From assembly GCF_000283155.1 (NCBI RefSeq), contig NW_004454260.1, positions 3,946,748 through 4,010,747 on the forward strand: a DNA stretch of 64,000 bases, written 5' to 3'. A program made the translations under genes and the position numbers. Source of the stretch: Ceratotherium simum simum. Its lineage: Eukaryota; Chordata; Mammalia; Perissodactyla; Rhinocerotidae. Below the pieces are notes generated by a model, which worked only from the letters and a program-made list of their open reading frames with translations, was not told where the DNA came from and made no database searches. Shown here piece after piece: positions 28,136 through 38,440 of the stretch (the stretch's first letter is position 1; each line of letters opens with the position of its first letter).

Positions 28136-28324
28136 CAGTTAGAGCTCAGGGATTTCTGGAAAGCTGTGATGTGATTGTTGTTTGGGGGTTAAGGGGAGTA
28201 GCCAACATGGAGACAAAAGGAATAAAAGAGAGGGACATGCAAAATAACAAAACACTACAAAATATCATCCCACCAATAGAATCTTTCCATTAACTTGCTT
28301 CCAGAAAACTTCTGTTAAAATTAT

Positions 28325-28450
28325 GTACACACACGTACATGTATGTATATACATACATGTACACATAAACGCGTATTTACATACACACATATATATACAA
28401 GTACTTTCACATACACATATCTGCACACACATTGACACGTGTATTACGTG
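28325..28450 (+). repeat. AC/AT-rich microsatellite with embedded palindrome
   Basis: Alternating purine-pyrimidine sequence (ACAC, GTAT, ATATAT, CACATA). A perfect 28-bp palindrome lies at 28335-28362, starting GTACATGTATGTAT on each strand. Confidence 0.92.
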
Positions 28451-28980
28451 TGTGTATGTGAAGCACACCCCCAGCAGCGGACCTTGCCAGTGAGCTAGGA
28501 GCTAGCGTGGAGAGAACAGGACATGGGCGAGGGGGAGAAATGGGGGAGGAGGGAAGGGTGAGCTACAGCAGCTGTGCTTCTGCCTTGTCGTTCCCTCTGA
28601 CAGTGTGACACTGGGTGTCACCAAGGGTTTCTAGAGTCCTAAATGGAAGAATGCCTTTTGACCTTTGCTCTTCAGTCTTGAAAACCACCTGTGTTTGGCC
28701 CACACGAGAAAAGTCATAGACAGGATTCTGGTCTTACCCTCCGTGGACTTGGGCTTTCTCATCTGTGAAATGGAGTTTGTGTCTTCTGCGCTTTATAGGC
28801 TTTCTGTGGCAGAGAAGGTCAGGACCCAGCGCCCTTTCCATGACACCGGATGCCCTGACGGGCTAGGCCTGTGCAGAGTGGACCTGTGGCCTCTCGCGGC
28901 TGAGTTTTCATTTACCAGATCTGCACATTTAAAATTCGTCGTTTTCATGGTAAAATAAGTATGAATACAGGTAATTGTGA

Positions 28981-29232
<252 letters not shown>

Positions 29233-30261
29233 TAAGTGTGACGCGGAGCTGTGATGAGGTGGCACGGGCATGGGAGCACAGCCGAAGGTGACACTTCTCT
29301 AGTTCTGTTTTCCTGACGCTCTGGGCAAACTGGGAGACGGATTGGTTGCTGGACGTGTGTCGGGAAGTTCTGCGCCCTCTTTCCCCTGAGACCACCCGCC
29401 TGACGCCGGTCCTCGCTGGGCAGGCTGTTGACTTTGACAGTTGAGATAAACTGCCCTGAGCAGCCAGGTGGGGAGCACAGGCTTCCTAGGGCTTCCACGT
29501 GACTGGATGTCATCACTCTGAGGGCTGCAGGTGTGGGGACCTGATGTGGCAGAGTGGGAGGCAGGGGGGCACTGCTGTGCAGTGAGCTCCGTCTCAGCCA
29601 TGGCTTGTGAGGCTAACAGTGGTCTCCATGCTCCCATCTCATCCGCTCAGCATGTGGTCTCAGCCTTTTGACTTTCGTTCATTATGTATTTTGAGAGATG
29701 AGTGAGAAGCCAGAGTGATGGCTGGGACAGGATCCTTGATTAAACCTGCTTGGTTGATTGGAAATTATTTAACCGAAAACTTGAGACTTAGGGTTGTATA
29801 TTTATACCTCGTTAATCAGTTGCATGGAGGAAAAATGTATTTAAAAGCAGCAGAGATGGATTTTTCCCTACCAAAACAAACAAACAAGTATTTATTTAAT
29901 AAATAAATATCTGTGGCATTTTCTACTAGTGAGGAAGCCAGAAAGGTACTGCCACGCTGCCTCTGGTTTGCCACGGAGGTTGGCAGGGCCTCAGATGAGT
30001 ACTCGGGTGGCTGGTTTCTCCATAAGTGAAGCTTGGAGGGTGGTCAGTAGTACTAGTGGCAGAAATCATCTGAATATGTCCATATGGTCTACGTGTAAAC
30101 AGGGCCCTCTGTTTTGAGTTTCTAAATGGTAGTCGGATGATAGTCAGAGGATAAGATTCCAAGATTGAGTGCACTTCTTGTGTTTATTTTCATGCTTTGT
30201 TACTAATTTTCCATCAATGGGCACAGGATCAGAATGTTAATTATAGTTATTCAAACATTCT

Positions 30262-30474
30262 GAAGCAGCCCACTGGCCAAATTTTGCCCCCTACTTGTTT
30301 TTGTAAATAAAGTTTCATTGGGATGCAGGCAGGCTCATTTGCTGACATGTTATTTATGGTCGCTTCCTGCTACAACCGCAGGGCTGAGTAGTTGGGACAG
30401 CGACTGTATGACTCATAAAGCCTGGGCTCTTTACTGTCTGCTCCTTCACAGAAAAAGTTTTTTGCTGACCCCTG
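30262..30474 (-). mobile_element. hAT-Charlie-type MITE (GGGGTCGGCAAAC class)
   Basis: Includes TTGTAAATAAAGTTTCATTG, CTACAACCGCAGGGCTGAGT and GAAAAAGTTTTTTGCTGACC, a familiar mammalian nonautonomous hAT element (reverse orientation). I am not certain of the family number. Confidence 0.7.
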
Positions 30475-30727
30475 CTCTAAAGCAATAAGGAGTTAAGAGT
30501 TTAAAACTAGTAACTGCTTAAAGCTATGGCCCCTATTGAAAGGAGATCAAAGAGAATAAAATAATTGAATATCCTAAATGTAAGTGAAATAGAAATCTCT
30601 TGACTCCAATGCATTGCAATATCCTTTTCATCTCTGCTTAGGAATGAGGAGTGTGAATTATCAGAATTAATGTCCTCTGCTCAGTGGATAGGTTTTAACT
30701 TCTCTGAAAGTATCCATCCCTGGGCGT

Positions 30728-30935
30728 GGATCTTTTTAAAGTTTCCCAGATGATTCTAACTTGTAACTTGCAGCCAGCATTGAGAACCATTGTCTGGGAA
30801 AGTGGCAGTCCACCCCAGGGCTGCCCATTGAGAGGCCTTGGTTGCAGCCAGCTGCCCCATTCCAAGGTATTTTTAAGTAGCTATCCAGGTGACTCTGCAG
30901 TGCAGTCAAGATTGAGAACCTCAGTCCTATTGAGT
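30728..30935. mobile_element. MER20-like remnants, two pieces
   Basis: CTTTTTAAAGTTTCCCAGATG with GCAGCCAGCATTGAGAACC at 30730-30790, and a similar TTTTTAAGTAGCTATCCAGG ... GATTGAGAACC at 30866-30920, both resemble MER20 3' halves. Confidence 0.55.
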
Positions 30936-31429
30936 CTGGCACCTTCCGAGCACATCAAAGGATGACCAGACATTTGCTGATAGTACGTACAACCAAATTC
31001 ACACAAGTCTGATGGATGAGTGGAGGGCCAGGTTAGCCATTATTATGGGAAATACACTTTTTAGTGACTGGAATGCTTAAGGACCTTATTACCAAGGCAG
31101 CCTTCTCCGTATCAAATTACCTGGCAAGCTGGATTCTCAATCAGAAGGTTACTTGGTGAACAAAGAATGAATTGAATCTGATTAAGACAAGTAAAATCAT
31201 TTGAGTGATAGGGATGGTTTACTTAAAATTTTGGAAAATTTCCAGAGATTAATCCACCCATAACTGAGAACTTTGTGCTAGAGACAGAGTCGATCAGTGC
31301 TTTAAGCAGGGCTGCAGAAACTGGTGAAATTAATTGGACACCATTTTTCTGTGTTGATGTCCTCATTCTGTGAACTGGTGGTATCTGCGGGGTTGATGTC
31401 ACTGACACACTGATTCGTGTCCTACCCCT

Positions 31430-31960
31430 CCATGGTGTTGCTTTGATCAGACTGCCTCTGCCAGGGATGCCCGCCCTCTGCCACCAGCCTGAGTTGATGC
31501 CACACGGCCACTCCCCCTCCATGAATTTTCCTAATCGCCTGTTGCCCAGCCTGGTACCCAGAGGGGCTGTTACTTCTAACCTTGTCTTGACAACTTACTG
31601 CCCGCAGCCAAATGGGGGCATAGTTTGCCCCTTTGTCTTCTCTCCTGTGTTTCTTCTGCCTGGCATTCCCTCCACCCTCCTTTCTGCGTACTCAAACCCC
31701 ACACCCTTCCATGCCCACCTGATCTCCACTCCTCCCCTCTCTGACCTCTCACTGTATTCTCTTTCAACAGCTCTTATATCTGGCACTTGCCATATCATCT
31801 GGCTGTTGACCTTTCTTTCTGTCATCCTAAGTAGATTCTAAGCTGCTTAATAAGCACTACCATATCACTTGCCTCTTTGTAATCCAGCACTTAGCGTTGG
31901 CGTTACTCAGAAAATGTGCAGCGTTTGCTCCTCAAGACAAGGGTGATGCCAGGTATAGAG
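31430..31960 (+). mobile_element. L2 remnant
   Basis: TTCTTCTGCCTGGCATTCCC, CACCTGATCTCCACTCC, AGTAGATTCTAAGCTGC and TTTGTAATCCAGCACTTAGC follow L2 3' sequence. Confidence 0.7.
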
Positions 31961-32059
31961 TCAATCTGTACACACAGTAATCTGTATGAACACTTATATA
32001 AGAGCTTTATCTAAATATCATTTTTATCATCCTTTTAAGATGATAAAACTTTTATTGAA

Positions 32060-32305
32060 ACACATCTTATCTTTGAATAATAATAATAACCGTTATGATT
32101 ATTTACATGAATTATCTTATTTAACATTCACAGCAACCTTATGAGATAGATGCTGTTATGAGCCTCATTTCATGGATGAAGAAACGGGCTTAGAGAGGTT
32201 GTTCCTCAGGCTGCCATCCCTGACACATGAGAGAGCCAGGATCTGAACCTCGTCAGTTCGTTTCCAGGACTCCTGATCTTAACATTCCACCAAATTTTCC
32301 CTCCA
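32060..32305 (+). mobile_element. MIR SINE
   Basis: ACAGCAACCTTATGAGATAG, GATGAAGAAACGGGCTTAGA and ATCTGAACCTCGTCAG match MIR in order. Confidence 0.8.
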
Positions 32306-32529
32306 ATGAACTAATTATTAGTTGAAAGTAAATGGATTTGATATCAGTCTAAATAAAATTTATTTGGATATCGGTATTGTTATTAAACTGTTCTAAATCT
32401 AGCTAAATGTATATATTTTAAGAATATCTTTTAAAAATCTAGTTTAATGACTAGTGTGTGGTGTTTTTCTCTCTCTCTAGGTTTATGCTTACTCAGCTGG
32501 GCTGTACATTTCAGTCGACTGCTATGGAT

Positions 32530-32787
32530 CAGCGTTTTGCAAACTGTAGTTTGTGACTCATTAGAGGGCTGTGAAATAGGTGTAGTGGTTATGTCCAGTG
32601 TTTTCAAAAAATTGAAATAGAATAGGATAGAAAATACCAGAGTGTATCACAAGTAGTAAGGATAAGTATTGTTTCACGAAACTTTAATTTCAGTGTGTGT
32701 GTTCACGTGTGTGTGTGTGTGTACTGTGTCGTGATGTATAATATATTCCTCTGTCAGGGATGTGGTCAAAATATTCAAAAGCCACTG
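32530..32787. mobile_element. hAT-type MITE containing a GT microsatellite
   Basis: Starts CAGCGTTTTGCAAACTGTAG and ends GCCACTG, with a GTTTGTGACTCATTAG motif typical of a common mammalian Charlie-type MITE. The GT run at 32693-32722 lies inside it. Confidence 0.55.
32693..32722 (+). repeat. (GT)n microsatellite, interrupted
   Basis: GT repeats interrupted by TCAC, inside a Charlie-type MITE. Confidence 0.92.
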
Positions 32788-32883
32788 CCATAGATAACCG
32801 TAAAATCAGTTCTCAATATCTGATCGTTCTTCCTCAAGGTTTTCTGTATTAAGCTTCAGTTAATTTCAGATTAAAGCCTAGCT

Positions 32884-33072
32884 CAGTGGTTCTCAAATAT
32901 AAAGTGCTTTAAAATAACCTGGGGTGCTTTTTAAAATGCAGATTCCTGGGATCCAGCCCAAGAAATTCTGAGTCAGTAGGCCTGAGATGAAGTTTGGGAA
33001 CCAGCACTGAGAATGAGTTCCTCATATGATGCTGGTGCGGGTGGTCCCTGGCCCACACTTTGAGAAGTACTG
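32884..33072 (+). mobile_element. MER5A, complete length
   Basis: Runs from CAGTGGTTCTCAAA to TTTGAGAAGTACTG, 189 bp, the usual MER5A length. Internal AAGAAATTCTGAGTCAGTAG and ATGATGCTGGTGCGGGTGG match the family. It is flanked by a decayed 8-bp target duplication, GCCTAGCT / GCCTCGGT. Confidence 0.85.
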
Positions 33073-33290
33073 GCCTCGGTAGACATTTGCTTGGAGCTAT
33101 GTATAAGAAAAAATAAAAAAAAATTGTAACTGGTAGATGAATTGGCATGAGTTGACATCTACTACATTGCAACTTCATCTTTGTCCAGTCCTGAGAATGC
33201 AAAGGCATCTTTTAGAGGAATTATCTCTGAGGTCGAAGTACTAGAAGTGAGACAATGCCCTGCCATTGCAAGTGTGTGATGTAAGAGAGG

Positions 33291-33325
33291 CGTGTGTGTG
33301 TGCGCGCACACGCGTGTGTGTGTTG
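33291..33325 (+). repeat. (GT)n microsatellite with CG-rich palindromic core
   Basis: GT repeats flank GTGTGCGCGCACAC (33298-33311), a 14-bp palindrome of alternating purine-pyrimidine. Confidence 0.93.
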
Positions 33326-33907
33326 TCAGGGATGCGCCTTGCCGTGGTATGTGTCAGAATTTCATGCCTCTGGGAAGGGATTTGTTTGACATGTACCCTC
33401 ATGAAGATTTTATCAGGGCATCCCAGAAGAAACTTCAGGGGAAAGGTTTTGTTCTGTTTCTGAAATTTCAGCAGAATTTGTTTTAATTTTTTCTTAAACA
33501 AGGAACTTTTAGATAATCTCATCTGCTAAAATGAAAAAAGCAACATAGTGAATCCCTCCTAAGCAGATGAGGAGTCTTGGGCCCTGGGAAGCCCCTCACT
33601 GATTAAGGCGGCACCTCAGACCCGTGGCTGTCTCACCCAGCATGGCCAGAGAAGGGGCCAGGCATGATTCTGCGTGGTGTACCAGCTCTTTAGGGAGATG
33701 TGCCTGTATTTTTAGGCATTCTAAATTGTTCCTTGGGGGATTCAAACATGGCATATAGATTATAGTGTTGTGACAATGTTAAATTTCCTGAGTAAGATTA
33801 TGAAATTATTATAATGTTATAAAGGAGAGTGTCCTGGTTCTTGGGAAATACTTATCTTGGAGGCTAAAGTTGTCATGATGTCTGAAACTAGCTCGCAGAT
33901 GATTCAG

Positions 33908-33955
33908 AGGAAGGAAGGCAGGGAGGGAGGGAGGGAGGAAGCAAGGAAGGAAGAC
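33908..33955 (+). repeat. GGAA/GGGA-rich purine repeat
   Basis: Purine-only tetranucleotide blocks (GGAA, then GGGA, then GGAA) with few interruptions. Confidence 0.92.
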
Positions 33956-34149
33956 AGGCACAGTGTTAACACTTGGTGCATTTAAGTGAAGGGTCTGTGA
34001 GTACTCATATTATTCTTACATTTCTGAAGGCTTAAAATTTTTCCAAATAAAAATATTGGGAAAATGTATTATGAAAGAAATTAAATGACATTAAGTTCAT
34101 ACAATGAAATATAACGCAACAGTTAAACAAAAGAAAGGTGATGTCAGTG

Positions 34150-36345
34150 AGAATGATGAAATAAAGACCTCTAGAAACACTCTTCTCCATAAAAGGAATG
34201 AGAAAATTGTTAAAAAATGGTCCAGAATCAAATTTTTAAGAACTCTGGAAATTAAGCAAAGCTAGCAACAATCTGAAAAGTGTTTATCCCAGAAAAATGA
34301 CTGAATTTTGGTGTGAACAAGGAGCTTTAACTTGCTCTCTTTCCACCCCCATCATCAGCTTGTTAGTAGCCTTGAAATCCAGCAGCCCACAAGCACAGCA
34401 AGAACCACAGCCTGGCAGCCACCAGAGGCCAGAATGGCTGGAACTCCTCTCAGTCTTCATTCCCAGAGGACTGTCAGTATTGGAGCTTTCTGGGGTTTCA
34501 CTGGAAGACTGCACTCACAGATTGTCTTTAGCTGACCTGACTCAGAGCTCTCCCAGTGGAAAATACCCCCCTTTTTAGGGGAGCATTTGTCAAAAAACAA
34601 TTATAGGAAGCCTGTCATATTGTGGCTGCCTGAGGTGGTAAATAAGTCAGGGCAAATGATAGACTAGCTAGAAAGCTTACAAGGTGAAGCTGGGGCGTGC
34701 AGGCTCCACAGGGGCTTTGAAAAGCTCCGGTACATTCCTGGGGACCTAGAAGGCCATGCACATGTCCGTGGCTGTGCTCATACTTAGGAAAGACCTGAGC
34801 AAGCCCTAACCTTTCACCTCTAGCTGACCTTGAGGCTGTGCAAGAAGGAAGTAAAAGCTAAGCTAAGTTGTTAACTGCCTGGTTGAGGGTTGATGACATG
34901 CCCCAACATGCACACAAGGTCCCTTGGCAAAGAACTGGAGACTTATTGGTTCCAGGAAGATTTAAGGAAGTCTCTGTCTAATCAGTAGCTTATCACTAAG
35001 TGGTCACACACAACAAAGAATACAGACTACAGAATTAGTTCAGGGAAGTCACTAAACAAACAAACAGCAATAGGAAACAGCAACAACAATAAACCTGGGG
35101 ACGATGGAGATTCTGATTTCCAGGGTTGCCGCATTACATTATTTAAAATGTTCAGTTTTAAACAAAAAATTATGAGGCATGCGAAGAAAAAAAATGTATG
35201 GCTCAGGTTCAGGAAAAACCCACTCATTAAAAATTGTCCCTGAGGAAGCCCAGGTGTTGAACTTACTAGACACAGACTTTAAATCAGCTGTATTAAATAT
35301 TTTCAAAGAATTAAAAGAAACCATGTTTAAAGAACCAAAAAAAAGTTTGGTGAAAAGTATCTCACCAAATAAAGAGACAGAAGCTATAAAAAAGAACCAA
35401 ATAGAAATTCTCTAGTTGAAAAGTACAATAACTAAAATGAAAAATTCACTAGAGGAGGCTCAACATCAGATTTGAACAGGCAGAAGAAAGAATCAATGAA
35501 CTTTAAGATAGGTCAATTGATATGATCCAGTTTGAGAAACAAAAATAAAAAATAATGAAGAAAATGAACAAACCTCAGAGACTTGTAGGATACCAGAAAG
35601 CATGCCTACATAGACATAATGGGAGTCTCAGAAGGAGAGGAGAGAGGGAAAGGGGCAGAAAAAATATTTGAAGAAATAATGGCCCAAAACTCCCCAAATT
35701 TGATGTAAAACATTAATCTACACATCCAAGAAGCTCAACAAATTCTGAATAGTAAAACTCAAAGAAATCCACACTGGGCATATCATAATCAAATGGTTGA
35801 AAGACAAAGACAAAGAGAGAAAGAATCTTGTAAGCAGCAAGAGCGAAGCAACTCGTCAGGTCCAAGGGGTCCTTAATAAGATCAACAGCTGACTTCTCAT
35901 CAGAAACAATGGAGGCCAGAAAGTAGGATGGCGTGTTCAGGGTGCTGAAAGGAAATCACTCAACCCAGAACTCTATATTCAGCAAAACCATCCATCAAAA
36001 ATAAAGGAGAAATTAAGACATCCCAAGGAAAACAAGAACTGAGAGGTCTCATTACTAGCAAACCTGCCCTACAAGAAGTACGAAAAGGAGCCCTTGGGGC
36101 TGAAATGAAAGGACACTAGACACAAACTCAAATCCATGTGAAGAAATAGAGTGCCAGTAGAAGTACTTACGTAGGAAGTATAAAATACAGGATAAGTGTA
36201 TTTTTTGTTTATAACTCTTTTTTTCTTCTGATTTAAAAGATAACTGGATAAAGCAATAATTATAAATCTGTATTGATAGACACAGTACATAAAGATATCA
36301 TTTTAATACAATAACAGCACAAAGAAGGGGACAGGGCATGGAGGA
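34150..36345 (+). mobile_element. L1 or HAL1-type ORF1-containing fragment, sense orientation
   Basis: A-rich + strand with ORF1-like remnants. Around 35890-36110 it contains ACAATGGAGGCCAGAAAG, CTCTATATTCAGCAAAACC and ACCTGCCCTACAAGAAGTA, a well-known part of L1/HAL1 ORF1 and the downstream region. Stops and frameshifts are frequent. I cannot separate L1M from HAL1 by eye, and the left boundary is uncertain. Confidence 0.65.
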
Positions 36346-36379
36346 ACAGATTTTTGTACACTGTTGAAATTAAGTGTTT

Positions 36380-36845
36380 CTTCCAGAAGAAATAGAAAAT
36401 CTGACTAGACCTATAACAAGTAAATGGATTGAAATAGTAATCAAAAAGCTTCCCACACAGAAAAGCCCAGGACCAGATGGCTTCACTGCTGATTTCTACC
36501 AGTTATTAAAGACAAATTAATACCAATGCTTCACAAACTTTCAAAATGTAGGAGGGAACACTTCCCAGCTCATTCTGTGAGGCCAGTATTACCCTGACAC
36601 CCTAAGCAGATAGAGACATCGCAAGAAAAGAAACTACAGACCAATATCCGTTATGAATATAGATGCAAAAATATCAACCAAATACTAGCAAACTGAATCG
36701 AGCGACGTATCAAAAGGATTATACACCATGACCAAGTGAGATTTATCCTAGGAATGCATGGTTGGCTGAATATACAAAAGTCAATCAATTTAATACACAA
36801 AACCACATGATCAACTCCATACACACAGAAAAAACATTTGAAAAT
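36380..36845 (+). mobile_element. L1 ORF2 fragment, sense orientation
   Basis: The + strand encodes [14 protein letters not shown] and [13 protein letters not shown], characteristic of L1 ORF2 just before the reverse transcriptase core, and continues towards the [17 protein letters not shown] region with frame breaks. Confidence 0.85.
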
Positions 36846-36999
36846 ATATGGATTTACCTATTCTGAATGTTTCATATAAATGAAATCATACAATATCTGA
36901 CCTTTTGTGTCTGGCTTCTTCACTTAGCAGAATGTTTTTGAGGTTCATCCACATTGTAGCGTGTATCAGTACTTCACTCCTTTTTACTTTATTTTTGAT
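36846..36999 (-). mobile_element. L1 3' end fragment
   Basis: The + strand text (AAATGAAATCATACAATATC, CTTTTGTGTCTGGCTTCTTC, GAGGTTCATCCACATTGTAG) is the reverse complement of the mammalian L1M 3' region, as in the better-preserved copy at 13265-13925. Confidence 0.65.
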
Positions 37000-38440
37000 G
37001 CTATTATAAATGAGATGGCTTCCTTAATTTCTCTTTTAGATAGTTTGTTGTTTGTGTATAGAAGCACAACTGATTTTTTTTGTGTGTGAGGAAGATCAGC
37101 CCTGTGCTAACATCTGCCAGTCCTCCTCTTTTTTTGCTGAGGAAGACTGGCCCTGGGAAAACATCTGTGCCCATCTTCCTCCACTGTATATGGGACGCCG
37201 CCACAGCATGGCTTTCCAAGCGGTGCGTCAGTGCATGCCCAGGATGCGAACTGGCGAACCCCAGGCTGCCACAGCGGAGCGCCTGCACTTAACTGCTTGC
37301 GCCACCAGGCCGGCCCCACAACTGATTTTTATATGTTATTTTATATCTGCAACCTTACTGAATTCATTTACTAGTTGTAATAGTTTTTTGGTGAAGTCTT
37401 TAGGGATAAGATCATGTTATCTCCAAACAGAGATAATTTTACTTCATCCTTTCTGATTTGGATGCCTTTTCTTTCTTTCTCTTGCTTAATTACCATGGCT
37501 AGCACTTCCAGTACCATGTTGCATAGGAGTGGTGTGAGAGTGGGCACGCTTGTCTTTTTCCTGATCTTCGAGGAAAGGCTTTTAACTTTTCACCATTGAG
37601 TATGATGTTAGCTGTAGATTTGTCATATATGGTCTTTATTATGTTGAGGTACATTCCTTCTATACCTAATTTGTTGAGAGTTTTTATCATGAAAGGATGT
37701 TGAATTTTGTCAAATGCTTCTTCTACATCTACTGAAATGATCATATGATTTTTATTCTTCATTCTGTTAGTGTGATCATGTTTATTTATATCATGTTTGT
37801 TAATTTGCAGATGTTGAACCATCCTTGCATCCCAGGGATGAATCCCACTTGTTCATGGTGTATGATCCTTTTAATGTGCTCTTGAATTCCGTTTGCTGTA
37901 TTTTGTTGAGGATTTTTGCATCAGTGTTCCTCAGGGATATTGGCCTGTAATTTTCTTTTCTTGTAGTGTCCTTGTCTGGCTTTGGTATCAGGGTAGTGCT
38001 GGCCACACAAAATGAGTTTGAAAGTGTTCCTTTCTCTTCAATATTTTGGAAGAGTTTATGAAGGCTTGGTATTAATTTTCTTTAAATGTTTGGTAGAATT
38101 CACCTGAGAAGCCATCTGGTCCTGGGCTTTTATTTTTTGGGACATATTTGATTACTGATTCAATCTCCTTGCTCATTATTGGTCTGTCCAGATTTTCTGT
38201 TACTTCATGATTCAGTCTTGATAAGTTGTATGTTTCTAGGAATTTATCCATCTCTTCTAAGTTATCTAATTTATTGTCATATGATTGTTCATACTAGTCT
38301 CTTATGATACTTTGCATTTCCATGGTATCAGTTCTAATTTCTCCTCTTTTGCTTGTAATTTTATTAATTTGAGTCATCTCATTTTCTTAGGTAGTCTATC
38401 TAAAAGTTTGTCGATTTTGTTTATCTTTCAGAGGAAACTT
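37000..38440 (-). mobile_element. L1 ORF2 fragment (reverse transcriptase region), interrupted by an ERE
   Basis: Minus-strand translation gives L1 reverse transcriptase motifs: [27 protein letters not shown] and [11 protein letters not shown]. The reading frames are interrupted by stops and frameshifts. An ERE sits at 37079-37316. The fragment overlaps in content with the + strand L1 piece at 36380-36840, so the two form an inverted pair. Confidence 0.88.
37079..37316 (-). mobile_element. ERE SINE inserted into an L1 fragment
   Basis: On the + strand it reads from a T-run and GAGGAAGATCAGCCCTG through a second copy of the GAGGAAGA-TGGCCCTG motif to CGCCACCAGGCCGGCCC, so the element is on the minus strand. 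The target-site duplication CACAACTGATTTTT is at 37065-37078 and 37317-37330. It interrupts antisense L1 ORF2 sequence. Confidence 0.93.
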
